Shown in pieces: positions 27,511 through 36,349 of a stretch of DNA of 64,000 nucleotides; position 1 is the stretch's first letter, and the number at the start of each line of letters is the position of its first letter. Origin of the DNA: Palleronia sp. LCG004. Lineage in GTDB: Bacteria > Pseudomonadota > Alphaproteobacteria > Rhodobacterales > Rhodobacteraceae. The stretch spans positions 2,608,501 to 2,672,500 of the forward strand of contig NZ_CP136759.1 in NCBI RefSeq assembly GCF_032931615.1, in the 5' to 3' direction. A model generated the notes under the pieces. That model had not been told where the DNA came from. It saw nothing but the letters and a program-made list of their open reading frames with translations, and made no database searches. The position numbers were made by a program, and so were the translations under genes.

Positions 27511-28089
27511 TCAGCGCGGCGAGCGTTTGGCCAGAATACGCTGAAGCGTGCGGCGATGCATGTTGAGCCTGCGTGCCGTCTCCGAGACATTGCGGTCGCA
27601 TTGCTCGTAGATCCGCTGGATGTGCTCCCAACGCACGCGGTCGGCGGACATCGGATTCTCGGGCGGCGGGGGCAGATCCTCGCCCGTCGAGAGCAGCGCG
27701 GCGACGATCTGTCGCGCATCCGCGGGCTTCGAGAGGTAGTCCGTCGCTCCGATCTTCACGGCGGCGACCGCGGTGGCGATGGCACCGTATCCGGTCAGCA
27801 CGACGATCCGCGCATCCTCCCGACGCTCGCGGATCGCCTCGACCACGTCGAGCCCGTTGCCGTCCGACAGGCGCAGATCGACGACCGCATGTGCCGGCGG
27901 TGCCGAGCGGGCCATTCCGACACCTTCCGCGACGCTTTCCGCGATCCGCACCTCGAAGCCGCGCTTCTCCATCGCCCTGGCGAGACGCCGCACGAAGGTC
28001 TCGTCATCATCGACGAGAAGCAGGCTCTTGTCCTTGCCGATCTCGATCGCAGCGTCGTCCATCGACTGCACCATCCGAATGTCATCCAT
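27511..28089 (-). CDS. regA: Redox response regulator RegA/ActR/PrrA
   Basis: This response regulator of the global redox two-component system has a receiver domain ('SLLLVDDDE' acidic pocket, phospho-acceptor Asp in 'VVDLRLSDGNG', Thr in 'VVLTGYG', Lys in 'YLSKPAD'). A proline linker 'LPPPPENPMSADRVRWEH' follows, then a Fis-type helix-turn-helix 'SETARRLNMHRRTLQRILAK' at the C-terminus. All match RegA and PrrA closely. By alignment with PrrA (184 residues) the true start may be the ATG at 28062; the ATG at 28089 adds nine residues, and neither has a good ribosome-binding site. It controls photosynthesis, respiration, and carbon and nitrogen fixation in relatives. It is divergent from its sensor gene, and no senC/prrC lies between. 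Confidence 0.95.
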   Translation of the reverse strand: MDDIRMVQSMDDAAIEIGKDKSLLLVDDDETFVRRLARAMEKRGFEVRIAESVAEGVGMARSAPPAHAVVDLRLSDGNGLDVVEAIRERREDARIVVLTGYGAIATAVAAVKIGATDYLSKPADARQIVAALLSTGEDLPPPPENPMSADRVRWEHIQRIYEQCDRNVSETARRLNMHRRTLQRILAKRSPR

Positions 28090-28176
28090 GCCCAAAAGTT
28101 AGCGCCACGGCTCCGGCGGTCAACGCGGACCCCGCCCATTGCCGCCCGCGGGTTCGCCGCGCTACCGTCTGCGGCG

Positions 28177-29593
28177 ATGAGCGATGCAGCCCCCTCCCCG
28201 CAGACAGGATCGCCCGACGCGATCTTCGCCGGTCCGCGCCGGTCGAACTGGGTGCGGCTGCGCACGCTGATCCTGCTGCGCTGGATCGCCATCGCGGGGC
28301 AGGTGACCGCCGTTCTCGTCGCCGAATTCCTCCTCGATCTGGTCTCGCATAACGGGCTCATCGCGCTCGCGATATCCGCGGCAGTCATCACCAACGTCGC
28401 GGCCGCGCTGGTCTTTCCCGAAAACCAGCGCGTCTCGGAACGGGGTCTCGTCTGCGTCCTCGTCTTCGACATGGTGCAGCTCTCGACGCTGCTGATGCTG
28501 ACGGGCGGGCTCAACAACCCGTTCGCCTCGCTGATCCTCGCGCAGGTGGCGATCTCGGCGGCGGTGCTGAGGCTGCGCGCCATGGTCGCCGTCTGCACCG
28601 TGGCGCTCCTCCTCACGACGGTGAACCTCTTCTTCTACATGCCGCTGCAGAACAAGGCGGGCGACATCCTCGAGATCGACCCGATCTTCCGGGCGGGGTT
28701 CTGGGCGGCGATCATGACCGGCGTGATCTTCCAGGCCTCCTACGCGCGGCGCGTCACGCTCGAGATGACGGCGATGGCCGACGCGCTCTCGGCCACGCAG
28801 ATGGCCCTCGCCCGCGAGCAGAAGCTGACCGATCTGGGCGGGGTCGTGGCGGCCGCCGCGCACGAGCTCGGAACCCCGCTTGCCACCATCGCACTGGTGA
28901 GCGGCGAGATGATCGAGGAAGCCCCCCCCCGGAAGCGAGCTGCAGGAAGATGCCCGCCTCATCCGCGATCAGGCGGAGCGATGCCGCGTCATCCTTCATT
29001 CGATGGGCCGGGCCGGAAAGCAGGACCAGCACATGCGTCAGGCCCCGCTTTCCTCTCTGCTCGAGGAGGCGGCGGCACCGCACGGGGACCGGGGAATCGC
29101 GCTGCTCTACGACCTGGCCGCCGCCGGAGGGGAGGCTGCCGCCGAACCGGTGATCCTGCGCCGCCCCGAAATCGTCCACGGCATCCGGAACCTCGTCCAG
29201 AACGCCGTCGACTATGCCGCATCGACCGTCTGGATCGACGCGAGATGGACGGGCACGCGCATCAACCTGCGCATCGCCGATGACGGCCCCGGCTATCCGC
29301 CCGATCTTCTGCCCTATCTCGGCGATCCGTTCACTCGGCCCCGCCGCAAGCCCGAACGCGCCAAGCGCGAGGGCTACGAGGGGATGGGGCTCGGGCTCTT
29401 CATCGCGAAGACGCTGCTCGAACGGTCCGGGGCCGAGATCACCTTCGCCAATGCCGACGAACGGATGGGGCCGCCGGGCTCGACCGGGCGGCGCGGCGGT
29501 GCCTTCGTCACGCTGAGCTGGGAGCGCATGACGCTTGAACGCCCCGGCGGAGACCGTCGCGCCCTGGGAGAGAACGCCCCCACGTCCGTCTGA
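28177..29593 (+). pseudogene. regB: Redox sensor kinase RegB/ActS/PrrB, frameshifted at a C9 tract
   Basis: The first frame encodes six membrane spans, the quinone-site motif 'GGLNNPF' and the H-box 'HELGTPLATIAL' with His229, all typical of RegB. It then leaves the family sequence at a run of nine C (28922-28930), continues out of frame and stops at 29283 (368 residues). With one C fewer, the frame continues 'GSELQEDARLIRDQAERCRVIL', which carries the redox Cys (about residue 269, matching RegB Cys265). The ATPase domain follows ('QNAVDYA', 'DDGPGYP', 'GMGLGLFIAKTLL') to a stop at 29593, about 471 residues in total. So the gene is broken as written. Candidate causes are a sequencing error, phase variation by slippage, or real loss; the undecayed second half favours the first two. 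Confidence 0.88.
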
Positions 29594-29612
29594 ACCGGGT
29601 CGCGAAAGGCGG

Positions 29613-29627
29613 TTAATGTATCATTAA
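29613..29627. promoter_or_regulatory. CtrA full binding site upstream of the divL-like gene
   Basis: The sequence TTAATGTATCATTAA is an exact match to the CtrA consensus TTAA-N7-TTAA. It lies 62 bases before the ATG of the PAS gene, in a 96-bp AT-rich gap after regB, where a promoter-proximal activator or repressor site would be expected. A second TAATCAATTT stretch follows. Such a match is rare by chance in DNA of this GC content. Confidence 0.75.
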
Positions 29628-29689
29628 TCAATTTCATCCAGCCTTCGTCGGAATGGGGAGTTCTGGCGACGGACGGTACGACGAGGAAC

Positions 29690-31240
29690 ATGTGGGCTCT
29701 GGCGATCACCTTCGGCACCGCTTCGCTCGGCGCGGCGCTTCTCGCGGCCCTGTTCCTCTCCCGGCAATACCGCAACCTGATGGCCCGCCGTGCGCTCTGG
29801 TCCGACGACGTGGCCGAGACGACCGTCTTCCTGGTCGATCGCGGCCGGATCGTCGATGCGAGCCCTCCCGCACGCGATTTCCTGTCGATGCTCGATGCCG
29901 GGCCCTCTTCCTATGCGCAACTCGCGCGGCACCTGCGCGAAATCTTCGACGGGTTCGACGACGCGATCCTGACCCTTCCGCGCCAGCGGATGCGGACGCT
30001 TGCCTCGCGCGATTGCGCCCAGACCCTGAACCTGTCGATGGAAGGCGCGCGCGCGCGGATCGAGATCGCGACCTCCGAGAAGGAGGTCGTGACCCTCGAT
30101 CGCGGAAGCCACGCCCATATCGAGGCCGAACTCGAGAGCCTGCGCGCGCTCGGCGACAGCCTGGCCTTTCCCGCATGGCGACAATCGCGCAACGGGGCCG
30201 TGTCCTGGGCGAACCGCGCCTATCTCGACCTCGCGCGCGAGGCGAAGGGGGCCGATATCGGCATCTGGCCGCCTCCGCTCCTCTTTCCCGAGGTGGCCCA
30301 GTCGCGCGACTCGTATCTTCGCGGCTCGATCGAGGGCAAGGACGGCCGCAAGCGCTGGTTCGACTGCCGGATCGAGGCGATCGACGAGGACGTGTTCGTC
30401 ACCGCCGTGCCGGCCGATCAGCTCGTCCGGGCCGAGGCGACGCTCACCGATTTCACCCAGACATTCTCGCGCACCTTCGCGCATCTGACCGTGGGCATCG
30501 CCGTCTTTGATCGCGACCGGCACCTCGTGATGTTCAATCCCGCGCTGACCGAGCTCTCGGCCCTGCCACCCGATCTCCTCGCGGGACGGCCCCGGCTCGA
30601 AAGTTTCCTCGACGCGCTCCGCGCCAGGCAGATGATGCCCGAGCCCCGCGACTACGCGACCTGGCGCGATCATGTCAGCAATCTCGAACGCGCCGCGGTC
30701 GACGGCACCTATTCCGAGATGTGGCACCTCCCGGGCGGGCGCACCTACCGCGTCACCGGGCGGCCCCAGGTCGACGGCGCCTTCGCGCTGCTGATCGAGG
30801 ATATCAGCGCCGAGATCAGCCTCACCCGCCGCTTCCGCGCCCAGATCGAGACGGGACACGCCGTGCTCGAAACGCTTCCGGACGCGATCTGCGTCTTCGA
30901 CCGGCTGGGCAACCTGACGATGGCCAACGGTGCCTACGACCGGCTCTGGGGCGACGACACGCACGGATCGCTCGACGGGACGAGCGCCGCCGACGCGGTC
31001 GGGCAATGGATCACCGCGGGCGTCTCCGGTCGTGCCTGGGGCGAGGTGCGCGAATTTCTCGGCAACGAACATCCGGAGGAAGACGCCTCCGTCCGGATCC
31101 AGCTCAAGGACGGTCGGGCCATGACGCTTCACATGAACGTCCTGCCCGGCGGCATGCGCATGGTCCGTTTCGCCGACGCCCGGAAATCCAGCCTCCTGCC
31201 GTTGCCGGGAACCGGCGACAGGCAGCGGCAGAGCGTCTGA
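29690..31240 (+). CDS. divL: DivL-like PAS protein lacking a kinase domain
   Basis: This 516-residue protein has an N-terminal membrane anchor (about residues 2-24). Four PAS-like units follow at roughly 38-115, 160-240, 255-370 ('LTVGIAVFDRDRHLVMFN') and 388-495 ('LETLPDAICVFDRLGNLTMAN'). It ends soon after the last PAS unit, with no HisKA or HATPase domain. Caulobacter DivL has a similar PAS array plus a pseudokinase and regulates the CckA-ChpT-CtrA relay. I believe shortened forms occur in Rhodobacterales, but this is from memory. The order divL-tsaE-amgK-murU-addB-addA supports the name. The start has GAGGAAC upstream. The CtrA site before the gene suggests feedback within the relay. Confidence 0.72.
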   Translation: MWALAITFGTASLGAALLAALFLSRQYRNLMARRALWSDDVAETTVFLVDRGRIVDASPPARDFLSMLDAGPSSYAQLARHLREIFDGFDDAILTLPRQRMRTLASRDCAQTLNLSMEGARARIEIATSEKEVVTLDRGSHAHIEAELESLRALGDSLAFPAWRQSRNGAVSWANRAYLDLAREAKGADIGIWPPPLLFPEVAQSRDSYLRGSIEGKDGRKRWFDCRIEAIDEDVFVTAVPADQLVRAEATLTDFTQTFSRTFAHLTVGIAVFDRDRHLVMFNPALTELSALPPDLLAGRPRLESFLDALRARQMMPEPRDYATWRDHVSNLERAAVDGTYSEMWHLPGGRTYRVTGRPQVDGAFALLIEDISAEISLTRRFRAQIETGHAVLETLPDAICVFDRLGNLTMANGAYDRLWGDDTHGSLDGTSAADAVGQWITAGVSGRAWGEVREFLGNEHPEEDASVRIQLKDGRAMTLHMNVLPGGMRMVRFADARKSSLLPLPGTGDRQRQSV

Positions 31241-31314
31241 TCGCATCCGGCGAACCGCACTTTCGCGTCGGTTCCCGCCTTGCGACCGCCGCGTGGCACC
31301 GGCAATGTGCGGCC

Positions 31315-31788
31315 ATGCCACCCATCCGCCGAATTCCCCTTGCCGATGCCGATGCGACCGCCCGACTGGGGCGGGCGATGGCCGCGATCGTGAATGTGGG
31401 CGACGTCATCTGCCTTTCGGGCGACCTCGGCGCCGGCAAGACTCATCTGGCCCGGAAGATCATCCAGTCTCTGCAGGAACGGCACGGCACGCCCGTCGAG
31501 GATGTCCCGTCACCGACCTATACGCTGGTCCAGAGCTATGGCGCAGGTCCGATCGAGATCGTGCATGCCGATCTCTACCGCCTGTCCGACCCCGCCGAAC
31601 TCGATGAACTCGGACTGACCGACGCGATGGAGACGGCGCTCTGCCTCGTCGAATGGCCCGATCGCATGGGGCGGCGCGTGCCGCCCGACGCGCTCAGGAT
31701 CGAACTTTCCGTTTCGGGCGAAGGACGTGTCGCCACGTTCGAGGGCCATGGCTGGGACGTGCGGATCGAGGGCATCGCCGATGTCTGA
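31315..31788 (+). CDS. tsaE: tRNA threonylcarbamoyladenosine biosynthesis ATPase TsaE
   Basis: This 157-residue P-loop protein supports t6A37 synthesis with TsaB and TsaD. Walker A is 'GDLGAGKTHLAR', the family block 'VPSPTYTLVQSY' follows, and 'VHADLYRLSDPAELDELG' is the second hallmark. The ATG at 31315 matches the family start. Its end overlaps the kinase gene by eight bases, as is common in this conserved block. Confidence 0.95.
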   Translation: MPPIRRIPLADADATARLGRAMAAIVNVGDVICLSGDLGAGKTHLARKIIQSLQERHGTPVEDVPSPTYTLVQSYGAGPIEIVHADLYRLSDPAELDELGLTDAMETALCLVEWPDRMGRRVPPDALRIELSVSGEGRVATFEGHGWDVRIEGIADV

Positions 31789-32740
31789 TCGCGCGGAACT
31801 GACCGATGCATTCCTTTCGGATGCGGGATGGGGCGGTGCCACGCGGATCCCGCTCGCCGGCGATGCCTCGTCGCGTCGCTACGAGAGGCTCCGGCGCGGC
31901 GCGGATCGGGCGATCCTGATGGATGCCCCGCCCGACATCTGCGGGTCTCAGGACGCCTTCGTCAGGATGTCCCGGCATCTTCGCGGCATCGGCCTCGCGG
32001 CGCCCGACTGCCTTGCCGCCGATCCGGGTTCGGGGCTCTACCTGCTCGAGGATCTGGGCGAAGGCATGGCGGCGCATGTCGCGGAGCAGGGTGACGAGTT
32101 CGCGATCTACGCCGCCGCGACGGATGCCCTCGTCCGCATGCAGGAGGCGCCTTGCCCCGACTGGGTGCGCCCCTACGGGCCCGCCGAGATGGTCGCGGCG
32201 ATCGCCCCCGCCCGCATCGCCTTCGGCGGCGAGGGACACCGCCCCGACTGGGACGCGGTCGAGGAGATCCTCTGCGCGCTGCTTGAGACGCACGACATGC
32301 CGGCCGTCCTCATCCATCGCGACTACCACGCCGAGAACCTCGTCTGGCGCCCGGAACGGGAGGGGCTTTCGCGGATCGGCATCCTCGATTTCCAGGACGC
32401 GCTCGCAGGGCATCCGGCCTACGATCTCGCCTCGCTCCTGCAGGATGCGCGCCGCGACGTGGGCCGCGATCTCGAAGAAGCGATGATCCGCCGTTTCGCC
32501 GATGCGCGCGGTATCGCCGAAGGGCCGTTCCGCATCGCCTATGCCGTGCAGGCCGTACAACGCCACCTCAGGATCCTCGGCATCTTTGCACGGCTCGCGA
32601 CCGAGGCGGGCAAGCCGGGCTATCTCCGCTTCGTCCCCCGCGTGCGCCGCGATCTCGACCGCGACATGTCGCATCCGCAACTCGCGACGCTTCGCGCGCA
32701 TCTCGACCGCCTCCTGCCCGCACGGGACGACGCGGCATGA
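31781..32740 (+). CDS. amgK: N-acetylmuramate/N-acetylglucosamine-1-kinase AmgK
   Basis: This 319-residue aminoglycoside-phosphotransferase-fold kinase phosphorylates the anomeric position of N-acetylmuramic acid in peptidoglycan recycling. The catalytic loop reads 'VLIHRDYHAENLVW', the metal-binding motif 'GILDFQDALAGHPAYDLASLL'-like follows, and 'IPLAGDASSRRYERL' is the N-terminal nucleotide loop. It overlaps tsaE by eight bases and murU by four. Pairing with MurU defines the recycling route that bypasses the fosfomycin-sensitive MurA step. Confidence 0.92.
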   Translation: MSDRAELTDAFLSDAGWGGATRIPLAGDASSRRYERLRRGADRAILMDAPPDICGSQDAFVRMSRHLRGIGLAAPDCLAADPGSGLYLLEDLGEGMAAHVAEQGDEFAIYAAATDALVRMQEAPCPDWVRPYGPAEMVAAIAPARIAFGGEGHRPDWDAVEEILCALLETHDMPAVLIHRDYHAENLVWRPEREGLSRIGILDFQDALAGHPAYDLASLLQDARRDVGRDLEEAMIRRFADARGIAEGPFRIAYAVQAVQRHLRILGIFARLATEAGKPGYLRFVPRVRRDLDRDMSHPQLATLRAHLDRLLPARDDAA

Positions 32741-33411
32741 GCGGCCTGCCCCTCATGCTCTTCGCGGCGGGCTTCGGCACGCGGATGGGCCATCTGACCG
32801 CCCATCGTCCGAAGCCGATGATACCCGTCGCGGGACGGCCGCTGATCGACCATGCCATCGCGCTGGGGCGCGGGGCCGGGGTGACGCGCATCGTCGCCAA
32901 CACGCATTACCTCCCCCACATGATCGAGCCGCATCTCTCGGACGAGGGGGTCGTCGTCTCGCACGAGGCACCCGAGATCCTCGATACCGGCGGCGGACTC
33001 GTCCATGCCTTGCCGCTTCTGGGCGACGGACCGGTCCTCACCCTCAACACCGACGCCCTCTGGACCGGGCCGAACCCGCTTTCGACGCTTGCGGAAGCCT
33101 GGGAGGACGGCATGGACGCGCTGCTGCTCTGCGTGCCGCCGGACCGTGCGCATGGGCGCGAGGGACCGGGCGACTTCACGCTTACCGACGGACGTCTCTC
33201 GCGCGGGGGGGACATGATCTACACCGGCGCGCAGATCATCCAGCCGCATGTGCTGGGCGCGGCGCGCGACCGGGTCTTCTCCCTGTCGCGGATCTGGACC
33301 GACCTCGCCGCGCGCGGCACGCTTCGCGGGATCGTGCACGAGGGCCACTGGGCCGATGTGGGCCATCCGGGCGGCATCGCACTGGCCGAGGCGATGCTCG
33401 CCGATGTTTGA
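32737..33411 (+). CDS. murU: N-acetylmuramate alpha-1-phosphate uridylyltransferase MurU
   Basis: This 224-residue nucleotidyltransferase makes UDP-MurNAc from MurNAc-1-phosphate, the step after AmgK. 'LMLFAAGFGTRMGHLT' and 'RPKPMIPVAGRPLIDHAI' form the nucleotide-binding signature. 'NTDALWTG' provides the metal-binding Asp, and 'WADVGHPGGI' closes the active site. It is coupled to both neighbours by short overlaps (ATGA before, eight bases after). Confidence 0.93.
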   Translation: MSGLPLMLFAAGFGTRMGHLTAHRPKPMIPVAGRPLIDHAIALGRGAGVTRIVANTHYLPHMIEPHLSDEGVVVSHEAPEILDTGGGLVHALPLLGDGPVLTLNTDALWTGPNPLSTLAEAWEDGMDALLLCVPPDRAHGREGPGDFTLTDGRLSRGGDMIYTGAQIIQPHVLGAARDRVFSLSRIWTDLAARGTLRGIVHEGHWADVGHPGGIALAEAMLADV

Positions 33412-36349
33412 TGCGGACCCGACACCGCGGCTCTTCGGGCTGCCGCCCGGCGCCGATTTCCCCGCCGAACTCGTCCGCGGGATCGAGGCGCGGCTGGGCG
33501 ATGCCGCGCCCGAGGACTGGGCCCGCGTCGAGCTCTACGTCAACACGAGCCGCACGGCGCGCAGGCTCTCGGCAATCTTCGGCGCGGGGCCGCCGCGTCT
33601 CCTGCCGCGGGTGCGCCTTCTCTCGGCGCTCGGCACCGATCCCCTCCTGACCGACCTGCCCCCGCCCGCCGATCCGCTCGGCCGCAGGCTGGAGCTCACG
33701 CAGCTCACGGCCGCGCTCATCCGTGCCGATCCCGACCTCGCGGGGCAAAGCGCGGCCTTCGACCTTGCCGACAGCCTCGCCACCCTCATCGACGAGATGC
33801 AGGGCGAGGGCGTCCCGCTCGGGGCCATCACCGGGCTCGACGTGACGGATCAATCCGGCCACTGGCAGCGCGCGTTGCGATTCCTGTCCCTTCTCGAAGG
33901 GTTCCTCGCTGCCGATACGACCCCCGACCCCGAGGCACGCCAGCGCCGCGTCGTCGAGGCGCTGATCGAGAAATGGCAGATCGCACCGCCGGCCCATCCG
34001 GTGATCGTCGCGGGCTCCACGGGGTCGCGGGGAACGACCGCGCTTCTGATGCGGGCGGTCGCGCAGCTGCCACAGGGCGCCGTGATCCTGCCGGGGGTCG
34101 ATCCGGACATGCCGCGCGAAATCTGGGACGCGATGGGCGACGCCCTTTCGGCCGAGGACCATCCGCAATACCGCTTCGTGCGGATCGCGCGCGATCTGGA
34201 CCTGCATCCGGGCGACATCAGGCCCTGGACCGACGCCGATCCCGATCCGCAGCGGCGCAGGCTCGTCTCGATGGCGCTGCGGCCAGCGCCGGTCACGGAT
34301 GGCTGGCTGCGCGACGGCCCCGCTCTGGGCGACCTTGTCGAGGCGGCGGCCAACGTCTCGCTGCTCGAGGCGCCCGATCCGCGGATCGAGGCGCTCGCCA
34401 TCGCGATCCGGCTGCGCGCCGCGCTCGACGAGGGGAAGGTCGCGGCGCTCATCTCTCCCGATCGGGTGCTGACGCGGCAGGTGACCGCCGCGCTCGACCG
34501 CTGGGGGATCGAACCCGACGACAGCGCCGGGCGACCGCTCGCGCTTTCGGTGCCGGGGCGGCTGCTCAGGCACATGGCCGCGCGGCTGGGCACCCCCTCC
34601 GCGCCCGAGGATCTGCTGACGATCCTCAAGCACCCGCTGACCCATACGGGAACCGATCGGGGCCCGCATCTGCGCCTGACGCACGAACTCGAGCTCTGGC
34701 TGCGCCGCGACGGCCCGCCTCACCCGACGCCCGAAGATCTGCACGGCTGGGCCAGCCGCTCCGGCATCGAGGGCGCCGAGGAATGGGTCGCATGGATCGA
34801 GGCGACGATCCTCGCCGCCGCCCTGCTCCGCGACGGTGCCCTTTCCGACATTGTCGCCCGGCATCTGAGCCTCACCGAGGCGCTCGCCGGCGGCCCTGCG
34901 GGCGGCAGCGGTGAGCTCTGGCTCGAACGGGCGGGCGAAAAGGCGGCAGAGGTCATGTCGGGCCTCGGCGATCAGGCCGATGCGGCCGGCGCCTTCACCC
35001 TGACGGATTACCGTGCGCTGCTCGACGCGATCCTCGACACCGATGTCCGCGACCCGATCCGACCCGATCCCCGCGTGATGATCTGGGGCACGCTCGAGGC
35101 GCGGGTGCAGGGCGCCGATCTGGTGATCCTCGGCGGGCTCAACGAAGGCGTCTGGCCCGAGGCGCCGAAGGCCGATCCCTGGCTGAACCGGCGGATGCGG
35201 GCCGAAGCGGGCCTCCTCCTGCCCGAACGGCGCATCGGACTGTCGGCCCACGATTTCCAGCAGGCCGTCTGCGCCCCCGAGGTCCTGATCACCCGCGCGG
35301 CGCGCAATGCCGAGGCCGAGACGGTCATGTCCCGCTGGCTCAACAGGCTCACCAACCTGATGGCGGGGCTCGAGGCGACGGGCGGCAGGACCGCGCTCGA
35401 CGAGATGCGGGCGCGCGGCCGCGTCTGGCTCACCCATGCCGAGACGCTCGAGGCGCGCATCCTGCCTTCGCCGCCCGAACGGCGCCCCGCGCCCTGCCCG
35501 CCCGTGCATATGCGCCCGCGCGAGCTCAGCGTTACCGACATCCAGCGGCTCGTCCGCGATCCCTATGCGATCTACGCGCGGCGGATCCTCAACCTCTCCC
35601 CGCTCGATTCGCTGAGGAAAGACCCCGATGCGGCGCTGCGCGGCACGCTGATCCACAGCGTGTTCGAGCGCTACGTCGAAGAGGGCATAGACCCCGCGGC
35701 GCCCAACGCGGCCGACGCCCTCATGCGCCTGGCCGAGGAGGAGCTGATCCGCGACGTGCCCTGGCGGGCCACGCGCATCGCCTGGCTCGCCCGGCTCGAA
35801 CGGGTCGTGCCCTGGTTCCTCGACCAGGACGCGGCGCATCGCGCAACGGCCATGCCGGAGGCGCAGGAGCGTCGCGCCCGGCTCGAAGTGGCAGGCACGG
35901 GAGTCACCATCGTGGGCAAGGCCGACCGGATCGACCGCGCGACCGATGGCGGCCTCGTCCTGCTCGACTACAAGACGGGCGCTGCCCCGACGGCCCGGCA
36001 GATCCGTCAATACGATCCGCAGCTCCTGATCGAGGCGGTGATGGCCGAAGCCGGTACATTCGAGGGGTTGCCCGCCGCCCGCGTCGCGCAGGTCGGCCAT
36101 GTCGAACTCGGCTCGACCCCGCGCTGGCGCAGCCACCCGCTGCGTGACCCCGCAGCCGAAGTGCCGCTGTCGCCCGAGGAAGCGCTCGCAATGCTGACGA
36201 AGCTCCTCTCGGCCTATGGCGACGAGGGCCAGGGATACGCTTCGCGCCGCGCGATGGAAAAGATGGCCTACGAGCACGGCTACGACCACCTCGCGCGGTT
36301 CGGTGAATGGGACATATCCGAACGCCCCGAAAAGGTCGTGCTGCGATGA
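33404..36349 (+). CDS. addB: Double-strand break repair protein AddB (alphaproteobacterial type)
   Basis: This 981-residue subunit of the AddAB helicase-nuclease resects DNA ends for RecA loading. Its C-terminal nuclease domain shows 'VGKADRIDRATDGGLVLLDYKTG' (in part; around residues 838-860), the D-x(n)-D-Y-K core of the PD-(D/E)xK fold. The N-terminal inactivated helicase half has family blocks such as 'LYVNTSRTARRL' and 'ILGGLNEGVWPEAPKADPWLNR' (in part). The ATG at 33404 overlaps murU by eight bases, and the stop overlaps addA (ATGA). The long antisense frame opposite is a GC artefact. Confidence 0.94.
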   Translation: MFDADPTPRLFGLPPGADFPAELVRGIEARLGDAAPEDWARVELYVNTSRTARRLSAIFGAGPPRLLPRVRLLSALGTDPLLTDLPPPADPLGRRLELTQLTAALIRADPDLAGQSAAFDLADSLATLIDEMQGEGVPLGAITGLDVTDQSGHWQRALRFLSLLEGFLAADTTPDPEARQRRVVEALIEKWQIAPPAHPVIVAGSTGSRGTTALLMRAVAQLPQGAVILPGVDPDMPREIWDAMGDALSAEDHPQYRFVRIARDLDLHPGDIRPWTDADPDPQRRRLVSMALRPAPVTDGWLRDGPALGDLVEAAANVSLLEAPDPRIEALAIAIRLRAALDEGKVAALISPDRVLTRQVTAALDRWGIEPDDSAGRPLALSVPGRLLRHMAARLGTPSAPEDLLTILKHPLTHTGTDRGPHLRLTHELELWLRRDGPPHPTPEDLHGWASRSGIEGAEEWVAWIEATILAAALLRDGALSDIVARHLSLTEALAGGPAGGSGELWLERAGEKAAEVMSGLGDQADAAGAFTLTDYRALLDAILDTDVRDPIRPDPRVMIWGTLEARVQGADLVILGGLNEGVWPEAPKADPWLNRRMRAEAGLLLPERRIGLSAHDFQQAVCAPEVLITRAARNAEAETVMSRWLNRLTNLMAGLEATGGRTALDEMRARGRVWLTHAETLEARILPSPPERRPAPCPPVHMRPRELSVTDIQRLVRDPYAIYARRILNLSPLDSLRKDPDAALRGTLIHSVFERYVEEGIDPAAPNAADALMRLAEEELIRDVPWRATRIAWLARLERVVPWFLDQDAAHRATAMPEAQERRARLEVAGTGVTIVGKADRIDRATDGGLVLLDYKTGAAPTARQIRQYDPQLLIEAVMAEAGTFEGLPAARVAQVGHVELGSTPRWRSHPLRDPAAEVPLSPEEALAMLTKLLSAYGDEGQGYASRRAMEKMAYEHGYDHLARFGEWDISERPEKVVLR

